Source: Candidatus Kapaibacterium sp.
GTDB lineage: Bacteria > Bacteroidota > Ignavibacteria > Kapaibacteriales > JAEUSM01
Assembly (NCBI GenBank): GCA_016788785.1
Contig: JAEUSM010000014.1
Coordinates: forward strand, 37,081-101,080
Reading direction: 5' to 3'
Length of the DNA stretch: 64,000 nucleotides
Shown here: piece after piece, positions 55,128-64,000 of the stretch
Numbering within the stretch: position 1 is the stretch's first letter
Layout: each line of letters starts with the position of its first letter
Notes under the pieces: model-generated
Seen by the model: the letters and a program-made list of their open reading frames with translations, nothing else
Told to the model about the DNA's origin: nothing
Database searches by the model: none
Position numbers and translations under genes: made by a program

Positions 55128-55434
55128 AGCCAGAACTAATTAGATATGGAAGGTCAAAAGAGCATAAAATAAAAATCAATAAAAATGTATGCCATTTTCA
55201 AAGCATTTATATGTATCAACGATTAATATACGATATTTTTTGTAAAATAGTTCCAATTTAACACAAAAATTATATTATTTTTAGAATGACACTGTATTTT
55301 AAGAATTCAATCTTCAATCTACTCATTATTCAAAATTTCAATTGTCAAGTATTTCACACAGTTAAATTTTACGTAAAAAAAAAAGACACAATTTTTCAAT
55401 TGTGTCTTTTTTGATTGAAAATATTTGATAAAAC
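55128..55434. other. Gene-free stretch between the giant SBBP genes
   Basis: This 307-base interval is very AT-rich. It holds the terminator of the upstream paralogue (55380-55412) and the presumed promoter region of the downstream one. I see no open frame of note and no clear TAnnTTTG box. Confidence 0.6.
55380..55412 (-). terminator. Terminator after second giant SBBP protein gene
   Basis: AAAAAGACACAATT / AATTGTGTCTTTTT with a TTTC loop lies 23 nt past the stop of the gene at 55435-58653. Confidence 0.85.
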
Positions 55435-58400
55435 TTATCTAATGATCGGAACTTGTAATATTGAACGTTGGGTACCGCATTCAACTGAAATCCAATAGAT
55501 TCCATTTGCCAAGTTCGACAAATCAAATGGGAGATTTGATGTTGAGAAGAACATTCCAGATTGCAAGTTCATCACCGTCAATCCTAAAGAATTAACAATT
55601 GAAACCTTCGCAGAACATTCACCTAATGGATTGAGAGTCACGTAACCAGTTGTTGGTGATGTCATAGTATAGGTGGCAAAAGAATTTTCATCACCTGATT
55701 GCACGCTTGTACCAACATCTAATCTTGCAGTAACTGAAGAATCAATACCACAATCACCAGTAACTATACAATAATATAATCCATTAAAATTAGCAGATGC
55801 ATTTGGAATTTTCAAACAGCGAGTTTGAGCAGTTGGAAGTACAGTACCTAAACTCAATCCATTTTGATACCATTGATATGTCAGGTTATTTCCGACAGCA
55901 TCAACACAAAATTCAGCTTCAGTTCCTTCAGCATGATTCAATCTGTCATTTGGTTGGGTTACGATATCAGTGTTTCTTCTAACAGTTACTGTCGCGTTTG
56001 TACTTACAGGGAATGGAATACATTCACCTCTAACAGTACAATTGAAAGTACCAGCATCTGTTAATTTTGCTGCGGGAATAATATAGGTATTAGAATTAAC
56101 TCCAGGAATTAAAGTAGTACCTTTTCTCCATTCATACGTAAGTCCATCTCCAGTAGCACCAATTTGCAATCGAATTGTATCTCCTTCACAAACGGTAACG
56201 TTTTGAGGCTGACTTGTAATCACTGGTACACTACCAACATTTAATTCACCACTTGTAGCAATTACGCCAGAGGCATGTCGAACACGAAGTCGTAACTTCG
56301 TCGATGATGGAGTATTTGAAGGAACAGTATACGATAATTGAGTAACTGTAACAGGATTCCCTGTTTGAACAAAAGGAGCATTGTCTACTGAAAGTTCTAC
56401 AGTAAACTGTGTATTAGCAGGATAGGTACTTGACCATTGAACTAACACATTCTGACCCGGACAAACAGTTGCTCCATCAGCAGGAGATGATAATGTAATA
56501 CTATTTTTTGTAAATTTACCAACAATACCATCGCTACCACCATTAAATGTAGATTGATATGCTGGCCACATTGTTGATTTAGGAACATTATTTCCAGATG
56601 AGATTCCACAATAGTAAATATCACTATTATTGTCTATAACAAATTCGTTTATTCTATCAAGTCCAGTTCCACCAATGAATGTAGAATACTTTAATTCATT
56701 CAAAGCTGAATTAAATTGGGCAATATATCCATCAAATCCACCAAGGTTGTTAGTTTGAAAATCTGAACCTAGTATAGAAATTCCATTCGAATTTGTATAT
56801 CCAGAAATATAAACATCACCATTCTGTGAATTTAAAAGAATATCAGTTCCTATCTCATCACCATTACTACCTAAATAAGTAAATGTATTCGGCTTTGATT
56901 GATTGTTAAATTCAGCTATAAAAAAATCTGTACCACCAGATTTAGTGGTTTGAAGGCCTGTAGGTACAGCACCAAATGAGTTAGTAGAAGTAGTTGTACC
57001 TAAAACGACTGCAAGATTATCGGGAGTAACTGTAACCGCAACTGCTTTATCTTCACCATTTCCACCAAAAAATGTAGAGTAAATATACTGTCCACCTTGT
57101 GCTTGCATTTTAACAATAAATGCATCTGCACCACCATTATGTGTTCTATCAAAAGGCTGAAAAGGACCTGGAGGAGTAGATACTAATGGAATAGATGGAA
57201 ATGTACCTGAACTTGTCTCACCAACGATATGCAATGTACCATCTGGTGCAACTGCAATATCATAAGCAACATCATAGTCACTTGGAACAAAATTACCATT
57301 TCCTGAACCAGCTCTACCTAAATGAGAGGTAGTAACTAAGGTTGCACCATTAGCATCAAATTTTGCTACAAATCCATCACCACCTCCGTTGTAACTATCA
57401 TCAGCAGATATTGCAGTTTTAGGTAAATTAGTAGAAAAAGTTCCACCAACTATGAATGGTTCACTTGATGGATTAAGAGTTATTGAGTTACCATATTCAA
57501 CACCATTACCACCAAAGTATGTAGAAAATCTTAGGGTTCCATCAAAATTTAATTTAGTTACAAATGCATCTGTTTGACCACCAAATGTTTTGAAAGCTGC
57601 AACAGCACTTGTTGGAAAATCTCCAGAAGAAGTAGTTCCGACACAATAAATATTGTTATCAACATCTAAAACAATTTTGTTAATTGTATCAGCACCACTA
57701 CCTCCTAAATAGGTTGAGTAAACAACTGAACTCATTGTAGGATTTAATCTGGTAATGAATGCCTCAGTATCCCCAGAATTTGAATTTTCTTGGTAAGAAC
57801 CTGTAGTAATTGGGAAGGTTCCACTTGTTGTCCAACCTGCAACAATAACTGAACGGTCAGAAGCTACTTTTAAGGATTTAATCTCTTCTGAACCTGCTGT
57901 TCCAACAAAACTAAAATACACGACTGGGTCAATGATTAAACTTTTTGTTTTATCGTAATTTCCAACATCAAATGACATCTCAACACCATTAGTAGTCATG
58001 GTGGCATCAAAATAACATGGAATTGTTATTTTTTTTCCATCAACAATCTGATAAGCTAGAAGTTTAGAATTCACCAAAGAACCTAAAATAGTATTGATTT
58101 GCACTTCATGGTCTTTGTCATATGTAGCCAAAACTTCACCGGAAAATGTGAATTTGATATCTTTTGGATTTGCTCCAGGCTTTATGACAAAATCGTAACG
58201 AGGCTTTGTTTCGTCAAACAACAAAATTGCATCGATTCCCTTGTAAACTTCTTGTAAAAGTACTTTGTTATACGAAGGAACATTCTCTCTCCAATTAGTT
58301 TCTCTTCCTCTGTAAAAATGGAATACTGCTGAATTCAAATCTTCACTCGTAGTAATTATAGGAGTTGAAGAATTAAAATTCATCGAAAGTACTGTTCCTT

Positions 58401-58653
58401 TACGAACGACTTGTTTACCTTGTTTGTTATACGAATATGCATCGTATACAATACCTTTGTCTGTAACCCAAACGTCCATGTTTGGTGTTTTCGCCAAATA
58501 TTGAATGTGTTTGTCCCATTGACCAACATTTTTGATATAACTTGGTGAACATATTGTAGAACCTTGAGTTCTATTGGAAGAAGAATATACTGTATTCAAC
58601 CCAAAAAGCATCAATGTTATGCACAAAAATACATGAGTAATTGTTGTTTTCAT
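55435..58653 (-). CDS. Giant secreted SBBP-repeat/Ig-like protein with T9SS sorting domain
   Basis: A 1072-residue paralogue of the protein at 51999. Order: signal peptide (to about 25), DUF7948-type domain (about 35-245), SBBP propeller repeats (250-715, for example YLGGSGADTINKIVLDVDNNIYCVG), Kre9-like domain (about 715-800, with DGATVCPGQNVLVQW), two Ig-like domains (about 805-985, with YEWRKG and YQWYQNG) and the T9SS sorting domain (990-1072, ending QVPIIR). The domain order is the same as in its neighbour. Each gene ends in its own terminator, so they are separate units. It probably acts on the cell surface; whether in adhesion or binding is not known. Confidence 0.9.
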   Translation of the reverse strand: MKTTITHVFLCITLMLFGLNTVYSSSNRTQGSTICSPSYIKNVGQWDKHIQYLAKTPNMDVWVTDKGIVYDAYSYNKQGKQVVRKGTVLSMNFNSSTPIITTSEDLNSAVFHFYRGRETNWRENVPSYNKVLLQEVYKGIDAILLFDETKPRYDFVIKPGANPKDIKFTFSGEVLATYDKDHEVQINTILGSLVNSKLLAYQIVDGKKITIPCYFDATMTTNGVEMSFDVGNYDKTKSLIIDPVVYFSFVGTAGSEEIKSLKVASDRSVIVAGWTTSGTFPITTGSYQENSNSGDTEAFITRLNPTMSSVVYSTYLGGSGADTINKIVLDVDNNIYCVGTTSSGDFPTSAVAAFKTFGGQTDAFVTKLNFDGTLRFSTYFGGNGVEYGNSITLNPSSEPFIVGGTFSTNLPKTAISADDSYNGGGDGFVAKFDANGATLVTTSHLGRAGSGNGNFVPSDYDVAYDIAVAPDGTLHIVGETSSGTFPSIPLVSTPPGPFQPFDRTHNGGADAFIVKMQAQGGQYIYSTFFGGNGEDKAVAVTVTPDNLAVVLGTTTSTNSFGAVPTGLQTTKSGGTDFFIAEFNNQSKPNTFTYLGSNGDEIGTDILLNSQNGDVYISGYTNSNGISILGSDFQTNNLGGFDGYIAQFNSALNELKYSTFIGGTGLDRINEFVIDNNSDIYYCGISSGNNVPKSTMWPAYQSTFNGGSDGIVGKFTKNSITLSSPADGATVCPGQNVLVQWSSTYPANTQFTVELSVDNAPFVQTGNPVTVTQLSYTVPSNTPSSTKLRLRVRHASGVIATSGELNVGSVPVITSQPQNVTVCEGDTIRLQIGATGDGLTYEWRKGTTLIPGVNSNTYIIPAAKLTDAGTFNCTVRGECIPFPVSTNATVTVRRNTDIVTQPNDRLNHAEGTEAEFCVDAVGNNLTYQWYQNGLSLGTVLPTAQTRCLKIPNASANFNGLYYCIVTGDCGIDSSVTARLDVGTSVQSGDENSFATYTMTSPTTGYVTLNPLGECSAKVSIVNSLGLTVMNLQSGMFFSTSNLPFDLSNLANGIYWISVECGTQRSILQVPIIR

Positions 58654-58885
58654 TCTATCTCATTGTTTATGATTAAATCTTATTTATAAGTACGTGCAAT
58701 ATACCACTTTAATTTCGCATAATATGAATTTAACAAGTCAACTTAAGCAAAAATTTAAGTTTTTGTAAAAAAATTCGTACATTATCAAGCAAGATAAAAT
58801 GTATTTTATTTTACTAAGAAACATGCTTTTCTCAATAGTTTTCCGTATTTTTGTAAATTGTTTATCATAAACTTCTTCATCATAT

Positions 58886-59611
58886 ATGACCAAACTTACT
58901 GTTAACGTTGACCATTTTGCAACGCTGAGAAATGCACGTGGGGGCAATGAACCTAATCCTGTCACAGCTGCAGTACTTTCAGAGCTTTATGGTGCAAATG
59001 GTATAGTTGTTCACTTACGAGAAGATAGAAGACATATTAAAGATAGTGATGTCATCGCAATTCGAAAAGCAATAAATTGCACCTTTGATTTCGAAATGGC
59101 TGCGACCGAAGAAATTATCAACATAGCTTACGATATATACCCAGATTTAGTTACTCTTGTTCCTGAAAAGCGAAAAGAACTTACCACTGAAGGTGGTTTA
59201 GATTTAAAAGGGAATTACAATTATTATGAAAGAGTAATTTCTGGATTTTTTAATAGGAACATTCCAGTCAGTTTATTTGTTGAGCCTAAAAATGAAGATC
59301 TCGAACTTTCTCAAAAATTAGGTGCAAGTATTGTAGAACTCCATACTGGGCATTATGCAAATAGTAAAGGTCAGGTTCAACAACATGAATTACAAAAAAT
59401 CCGTGAAGCAGCCTCTTACGCTCATTCTTTAGGCTTGAAAGTAGTAGCAGGACACGGGTTAAATTATTCAAACACCTTTGATGTTGCCACAATTTCTCAA
59501 ATTGTAGATGTCAGTATTGGACATGCCCTTGTTTCAAGAGCAATGTTTTTAGGTTTAGAACGTGCAGTTACAGATATGTTGCATATTTTAGAAACTGCAT
59601 CAATTCAATGA
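58886..59611 (+). CDS. pdxJ: Pyridoxine 5'-phosphate synthase
   Basis: A 241-residue TIM-barrel enzyme that joins 1-deoxyxylulose-5-phosphate and 3-amino-2-oxopropyl phosphate to pyridoxine phosphate. LTVNVDHFATLRNARGG, HLREDRRHIKDSDV, FEMAATEEI, LVPEKRKELTTEGGLDL, VSLFVEP, VELHTGHYA and VVAGHGLNYSN are all present, so the active site is intact. TATTTTTG at 58846-58853 could be its -7 box. It precedes sdhC by 34 nt on the same strand. Confidence 0.97.
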   Translation: MTKLTVNVDHFATLRNARGGNEPNPVTAAVLSELYGANGIVVHLREDRRHIKDSDVIAIRKAINCTFDFEMAATEEIINIAYDIYPDLVTLVPEKRKELTTEGGLDLKGNYNYYERVISGFFNRNIPVSLFVEPKNEDLELSQKLGASIVELHTGHYANSKGQVQQHELQKIREAASYAHSLGLKVVAGHGLNYSNTFDVATISQIVDVSIGHALVSRAMFLGLERAVTDMLHILETASIQ

Positions 59612-59645
59612 TACCATCATCAATATACTATAGAAAGGTTACATT

Positions 59646-60341
59646 GTGACAATTCTTTCCTCCGTTTTTGGTTCTTCTGTCGGCAAAAAATTTATTGTCG
59701 GGATAACAGGATTAGCCATTTGTTTGTTTGTTCTTATGCATTTTTTAGGAAACTTAAATCTCCTAATTGGCAAAGAGGCTTTTTTAGATTATGCGAAAAA
59801 TCTCCATGCGTTACCAGGGTTCGTAGCAATTGAATTACTTTTCGCATCAGCATTTTTGGTACATATTGCTATGACAATAAAGCTTATCTTTGAAAACAAG
59901 GCAGCTCGACCTGTAGATTATGCTGTGAAAAAAAGTGCTGGTGTTAAAACCTTAGGTTCTGCAACAACAATGATAACAGGTATTTACTTGTTGTTGTTTC
60001 TAGTTTTTCATTTGTTAAATATCAAATTTGCTATTATTCCTTCCATTGACACCATCCCTACTGCTATTGCTGGTGTTACACCAAATGTTTACGAAGTTAT
60101 CTCTTATTCTTTTAAAAACCTGGGATTAGTTCTGTTTTACATTGGAGGTGCTGTTTGTGTTGGAATCCACATTAGCCACGGTTTTCAAAGTTCTTTTCAG
60201 TCATTAGGATTAAATTCACCAAAATATATGCCATTGCTTAGAACTATTTCCAACCTTTTTGGTGTTCTTGTAGCAATTGGATATACTGTTATTTCAGTAT
60301 TTATGTTTATAGTTGCAAATATGAAAGGAGCTACATTATGA
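59646..60341 (+). CDS. sdhC: Succinate dehydrogenase cytochrome b558 subunit
   Basis: A 231-residue membrane subunit with five helices of the Bacteroidota/B. subtilis b558 type. [22 protein letters not shown] supplies a haem His, and further candidates lie in [17 protein letters not shown] and [16 protein letters not shown]. Two haems b and a quinone site are expected. The start is a GTG at 59646 with AAAGG upstream. It overlaps sdhA by 4 nt (ATGA). Confidence 0.95.
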   Translation: MTILSSVFGSSVGKKFIVGITGLAICLFVLMHFLGNLNLLIGKEAFLDYAKNLHALPGFVAIELLFASAFLVHIAMTIKLIFENKAARPVDYAVKKSAGVKTLGSATTMITGIYLLLFLVFHLLNIKFAIIPSIDTIPTAIAGVTPNVYEVISYSFKNLGLVLFYIGGAVCVGIHISHGFQSSFQSLGLNSPKYMPLLRTISNLFGVLVAIGYTVISVFMFIVANMKGATL

Positions 60342-62248
60342 TTGATGCGAAAATTCCAAGTGGACCAATAGCTGAAAAGTGGTCAACGCATAAATTCGAA
60401 TCAAAATTAGTCAATCCTGCTAATAGAAGAAAATTTACTGTTATTGTCGTTGGAACCGGTTTAGCAGGTTCATCTGCTTCTGCTACTTTAGCAGAAATGG
60501 GGTATAAAGTTAAAACGTTTTGCTTTCAAGATTCTCCAAGAAGAGCACATTCGATTGCTGCTCAAGGTGGAATTAATGCTGCAAAAAATTATAGAAATGA
60601 TGGTGATAGTGTTTACAGATTGTTTTATGACACTATCAAAGGCGGTGATTATAGAGCTCGTGAAGCAAATGTACATCGCCTTGCTGAAGTGAGTGTAAAT
60701 ATCATTGACCAATGTGTTGCTCAGGGTGTGCCTTTTGCTCGTGAATATGGTGGAATGTTGGACAACCGTTCATTTGGAGGTGCTCAAGTTTCTCGTACTT
60801 TCTATGCTCGTGGACAAACTGGTCAACAACTACTTTTGGGTGCTTACTCTGCTCTCGAACGTCAAATAGGTGCTGGAACTATTGAAATGCACCCACGTAC
60901 TGAAATGTTAGACTTGGTTGTCGTTAATGGCAAAGCCCGTGGAATCATCACCCGAAATTTAGTAACTGGCAAAATTGAACGACATGTTGCAGATGCAGTA
61001 CTTTTAGCTACTGGTGGTTATGGAAATGCATTTTTCCTCTCAACTAATGCAAAAGGATGTAATGTAACTGCTTCTTGGAGAGCTCACAAAAAAGGTGCAT
61101 GGATGGCAAATCCATGTTTTACGCAAATTCACCCAACTTGTATTCCAGTACATGGTGATATCCAATCTAAATTGACGCTTATGTCGGAAGGTCTTCGAAA
61201 TGATGGTCGTGTTTGGGTTCCTAAAGCAATTGGCGATAAAAGAAAACCAAATGATATTCCAGAATCAGAAAGAGATTATTACTTAGAAAGAAGATACCCA
61301 TCATTCGGGAACTTAGTTCCACGTGATGTTGCTTCTCGTGCAGCTAAAGCTGTGTGCGATGAAGGACGTGGAGTCGGTGAATCTGGACTTGCAGTGTATT
61401 TAGATTTTGCTGATGCAATTAAAAGATTAGGAAAAGAGAAAATTGCTGAAAAGTATGGAAATCTTTTCGATATGTATCGTCAAATTGCTGGTGAAAATCC
61501 ATACGAAGTTCCAATGAGAATTTTCCCTGCTGTTCATTACACTATGGGTGGTCTATGGGTAGACTACAATCTAATGTCTACTGTTCCAGGTCTTTTCGTT
61601 CTTGGTGAAGCCAATTTCTCTGACCACGGTGCAAATCGTCTTGGTGCGAGTGCATTGATGCAAGGTTTGGCAGATGGATACTTTGTGATTCCGTATACAC
61701 TCGGTGGTTATATTGGTGGAACGGTCTTCGATGCAGTAACAACTGACCATCCAGCATTTGCAGAAGCTGAAGCGAATGTTCGAAGTATGACTGATAAACT
61801 TTTATCAATCAAAGGTAAACGTACTGTTGATAGTTTCCATAAAGAACTTGGAAAGATTTTATGGAACAATTGTGGTATGGCTCGTAACAAACAAGGGCTG
61901 ACAGAATCACTACAAAGAATTCCAGAACTCCGTGCTGAATTTTGGGAAAATGTTATTGTAACTGGTTCTGGAGATGAGTTAAACCAAACCTTAGAAAAAG
62001 CAGGACGTGTTGCGGATTTCCTTGAGTTTGCTGAAGTTATGGTTAATGACGCACTTACTCGTGAAGAGTCATGTGGTGGACATTTCCGTGAGGAACATCA
62101 AACAGAAGAAAACGAAGCAAAACGCGATGATGAAAACTTCTCGCATGTTGCTATGTGGGAATACAATGGGCCTGATAAAAAGGAAACCTTACACAAAGAA
62201 CAATTAGTATTTGAAAATGTTAAATTGACTCAAAGGAGCTATAAATAA
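60338..62248 (+). CDS. sdhA: Succinate dehydrogenase flavoprotein subunit
   Basis: A 636-residue flavoprotein. The FAD-binding site is [33 protein letters not shown] holds the histidine-bearing FAD loop (AHS) just before it. [16 protein letters not shown] and [16 protein letters not shown] are typical of the Bacteroidota form. The catalytic region contains TQIHPT and [13 protein letters not shown], and [18 protein letters not shown] closes the dinucleotide fold. It oxidises succinate in the citric acid cycle. The stop and the sdhB start overlap by one base. Confidence 0.97.
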   Translation: MIDAKIPSGPIAEKWSTHKFESKLVNPANRRKFTVIVVGTGLAGSSASATLAEMGYKVKTFCFQDSPRRAHSIAAQGGINAAKNYRNDGDSVYRLFYDTIKGGDYRAREANVHRLAEVSVNIIDQCVAQGVPFAREYGGMLDNRSFGGAQVSRTFYARGQTGQQLLLGAYSALERQIGAGTIEMHPRTEMLDLVVVNGKARGIITRNLVTGKIERHVADAVLLATGGYGNAFFLSTNAKGCNVTASWRAHKKGAWMANPCFTQIHPTCIPVHGDIQSKLTLMSEGLRNDGRVWVPKAIGDKRKPNDIPESERDYYLERRYPSFGNLVPRDVASRAAKAVCDEGRGVGESGLAVYLDFADAIKRLGKEKIAEKYGNLFDMYRQIAGENPYEVPMRIFPAVHYTMGGLWVDYNLMSTVPGLFVLGEANFSDHGANRLGASALMQGLADGYFVIPYTLGGYIGGTVFDAVTTDHPAFAEAEANVRSMTDKLLSIKGKRTVDSFHKELGKILWNNCGMARNKQGLTESLQRIPELRAEFWENVIVTGSGDELNQTLEKAGRVADFLEFAEVMVNDALTREESCGGHFREEHQTEENEAKRDDENFSHVAMWEYNGPDKKETLHKEQLVFENVKLTQRSYK

Positions 62249-63000
62249 TGGGTTCATCAACTATCAACGTAACATTAAAAGTTTGGCGTCAAAAAAACGC
62301 TGAAACAAAAGGCGAATTTGAAACGTATCCCATCAATAACGTATCGACTGATATGTCGTTTTTGGAAGCATTGGATACTGTCAATGAACAATTATTACAA
62401 CAAGGGAAAGAGCCAATTGCATTTGACCATGACTGCCGCGAAGGTATATGTGGAATGTGTGGTGCAATGGTTGACGGAATTGCACACGGACCTGACAAAG
62501 CGGTAACTCTTTGCCAAACACACATGCGTTCCTTCCATAATGGAGATACAATCGTTGTAGAGCCTTGGAGAGCAAAAGCATTTCCAATCATCAAAGACCT
62601 GGTTACTGATCGTTCTGCATTTGATAAGATCATCGCATCTGGTGGATATGTTTCTGTAAGTACTGGTGGTGTACCAGATGCAAATGCAATTTTAATTCCG
62701 AAAAAAGATGCAGATCTTGCAATGGATGCTGCAGCTTGTATTGGTTGTGGTGCATGTGTAGCTTCATGCCCTAATGCCTCTGCAATGCTTTTTGTCAGTG
62801 CAAAAATATCCCATCTATCTCACTTACCTCAAGGTCAAGTTGAGCGAAAAGAACGTGCAAAACGCATGATTCAAACAATGGACGACCTTGGATTCGGAAA
62901 TTGCTCGAACCATCGTGAATGTGAAGCCGTTTGCCCAAAAGAAATCAAATTAGAAAACATTGCAACAATGAACCGCGAATTCGCAAGTTCATTATTCTAA
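62248..63000 (+). CDS. sdhB: Succinate dehydrogenase iron-sulphur subunit
   Basis: A 250-residue iron-sulphur protein. The [2Fe-2S] site is [15 protein letters not shown] with a later Cys in LCQTHM; the [4Fe-4S] site is [13 protein letters not shown]; the [3Fe-4S] site is [15 protein letters not shown], with its last Cys pairing into the first cluster region. It carries electrons from SdhA to the quinone site of SdhC. The short form without SdhD matches the two-haem b558 type. A terminator follows. Confidence 0.97.
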   Translation: MGSSTINVTLKVWRQKNAETKGEFETYPINNVSTDMSFLEALDTVNEQLLQQGKEPIAFDHDCREGICGMCGAMVDGIAHGPDKAVTLCQTHMRSFHNGDTIVVEPWRAKAFPIIKDLVTDRSAFDKIIASGGYVSVSTGGVPDANAILIPKKDADLAMDAAACIGCGACVASCPNASAMLFVSAKISHLSHLPQGQVERKERAKRMIQTMDDLGFGNCSNHRECEAVCPKEIKLENIATMNREFASSLF

Positions 63001-63019
63001 ATCCAATTCTATTTTTATA

Positions 63020-63048
63020 AAAAAAGCCCATCTTCGATGGGCTTTTTT
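63020..63048 (+). terminator. Terminator of the sdhCAB operon
   Basis: AAAAAGCCCATC / GATGGGCTTTTTT with a TTC loop, 20 nt after the sdhB stop, with a T-run on the plus strand. Confidence 0.9.
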
Positions 63049-63060
63049 GTTACATATTAT

Positions 63061-63282
63061 TCTTTTGGCTGGTGCCATATAGTGGCGAAGTGGTATCTTA
63101 ACCGCAATCGAAAAGACGCAATGCATTGCGTCTCTACAAAAACGTCTTTCTTGACCCTGTACGGGTCACATATTTATAGAACAAATTCCCAAAAAATCAA
63201 CTCCCTCTCCCCTTGAGCGGAAGAGGCGATTGGGGTGAGGGGTAATTCTGCATCAATGGGCGAAAAATGTTTCGCCCCTACA
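63061..63282. repeat. Second cluster of interspersed palindromic repeats
   Basis: AGACGCAATGCATTGCGTCT (63114-63133) is a perfect 20-bp palindrome of family A seen at 38511. TGACCC-TGTAC-GGGTCA (63152-63168) is another hairpin. A GC-rich CTCCCCTTGAGCGG/GGGGTGAGGGG stretch (about 63207-63242) and GGGCGAAAAATGTTTCGCCCCTAC (63258-63282), an inverted copy of family B, complete the cluster. No gene is present. Confidence 0.75.
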
Positions 63283-64000
63283 TTATTTCACTATCACAAC
63301 TGGTACTGTCGCACGTTGCGAGAACGATTTCAGAACGCCATAATACGTGCCGGAAGGTAGGTTGCTTACATCGACGGTGTGCGTAGTACGGCTTTCGTCA
63401 GTGCCACCTTTTGGTGTGGCTGGATGACGTGTCCAACTGGTTGAATGCACGACATTCCCAAACACGTCGATGATTTCGAAGGTGGTTTGTCCAGCTTCGA
63501 TGATGCCGAATTCGAAGGTCGCTTTGTGTTGTGCAGGATTCGGTTGAACCGACAAAATACCGAAACCAACGGTCGTTGGGAGCAGGTAACGTCGCGTTCC
63601 GCTGTAGCATACGTCATTTAGTACAATCATACCGTTTTGTGTTGTTACTGGGTAGGTTGTTCCTGTCCACTGAGCGTTGGTTAGCACAAATGGTGTGCTG
63701 TCTTGCTGACCGAGTAGGATATCGCCGATGAGTTCGGTAATGACCTCGCCATTTTGGATTGGATCGGTTAGCGGAACGTTTATATTGATGACATAATCGG
63801 TTGCGGTTTGAGTCATTGTCATTGTTCCGTTGCTAACGGATTTTGGAATGAACTGCTCGAATGGAACGGTAATGGTTGCAGTAAACCCGCTCGGAGTAAT
63901 CGGTGTATTTGGCGTTAAGCTTGCCGTTATTGGGAAGCGTTCGCCGAATGCAGTCGCACTCACTTCGCGTCGTGCGATTGCTACTGTCGTTGCTGTCGAT
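63283..64000 (-). CDS. C-terminal part of a T9SS-secreted protein, cut by window edge
   Basis: The frame runs from the stop at 63283 to the right edge, so the N-terminus is missing; about 239 codons are seen. Residues near the end form a T9SS sorting domain: LSVQPNPAQHKATFEF, the FEIIDVFGNVV strand, SNLPSGTYYGVLK and a final VPVVIVK. The part before is beta-rich, like Ig or cohesin-type folds. GC is visibly higher than in neighbouring genes, and an internal GTG at 63963 is not a real start. The function of the whole protein is unknown. Confidence 0.85.
   Translation of the reverse strand, partial: STATTVAIARREVSATAFGERFPITASLTPNTPITPSGFTATITVPFEQFIPKSVSNGTMTMTQTATDYVININVPLTDPIQNGEVITELIGDILLGQQDSTPFVLTNAQWTGTTYPVTTQNGMIVLNDVCYSGTRRYLLPTTVGFGILSVQPNPAQHKATFEFGIIEAGQTTFEIIDVFGNVVHSTSWTRHPATPKGGTDESRTTHTVDVSNLPSGTYYGVLKSFSQRATVPVVIVK

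Overview
The window is AT-rich bacterial DNA of the Bacteroidota-Chlorobiota type. The evidence is a fused LpxC-FabZ protein, several secreted proteins with type IX secretion (T9SS) C-terminal sorting domains, a b558-type succinate dehydrogenase, a two-haem membrane cytochrome c, and promoters of the form TTG-N20-TAnnTTTG. The mix of T9SS cargo, SBBP-repeat giants and low GC fits the Kapaibacteria/Ignavibacteria side of that group, but this placement is inference. I see no rRNA, tRNA, CRISPR array, prophage or insertion sequence with a transposase.

Layout. 1-2767: a minus-strand operon of three proteins of unknown function, the last cut by the left edge. 3034-12100: small accessory genes, nearly all on the minus strand: an XRE-pentapeptide protein, an ArsR/AHSA1 pair, a dihaem cytochrome c, a run of six small genes (DUF1801, DUF1569, VOC, methyltransferase, cupin, GNAT), a group 3 truncated haemoglobin, a lipoprotein esterase and an AlbA/Schlafen-type regulator. 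A 226 bp element bounded by inverted palindromes lies at 10550-10775. 12190-18452: an orphan sensor kinase, glmS, a DoxX/HxlR divergent pair with palindromic operators, and a Fic AMP-transferase preceded by an array of hairpins. 18482-20246: a complete subclass B1 metallo-beta-lactamase downstream of a T9SS-exported intradiol-dioxygenase-like protein. 20311-29617: PAP2 phosphatase, ComF, secreted aminopeptidase P, membrane proteins, an oligopeptide-binding lipoprotein and a DASS transporter.

29630-38316 is an envelope block: a WbaP-like sugar-phosphate transferase, lpxA, lpxC-fabZ and a PpiD/SurA-like foldase on the minus strand, diverging from an MBL hydrolase, tatC and polyprenyl diphosphate synthase. 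38317-38692 is a cluster of short palindromic repeats that recurs at 63061-63282. ftsW follows. 39925-51838 reads as one very long minus-strand operon: DUF3817, BI-1, acidic TPR protein, LptF/G permease, RlmD-type methyltransferase, YggS, a degenerate nucleoside-phosphorylase homologue, a beta-propeller lipoprotein, Pta, a TPR histidine kinase and a helical repeat protein. 51999-58653 carries two tandem paralogous secreted proteins of more than 1000 residues. 58886-63000 encodes PdxJ and SdhCAB. The right edge holds the C-terminal end of a further T9SS cargo with clearly higher GC.

Most genes are ordinary housekeeping or envelope functions. The parts most worth a second look are the B1 lactamase/T9SS dioxygenase pair, the hairpin array before fic, the inverted palindrome element, the degenerate phosphorylase inside the long operon, the duplicated giant SBBP proteins and the unknown operon at the left edge.
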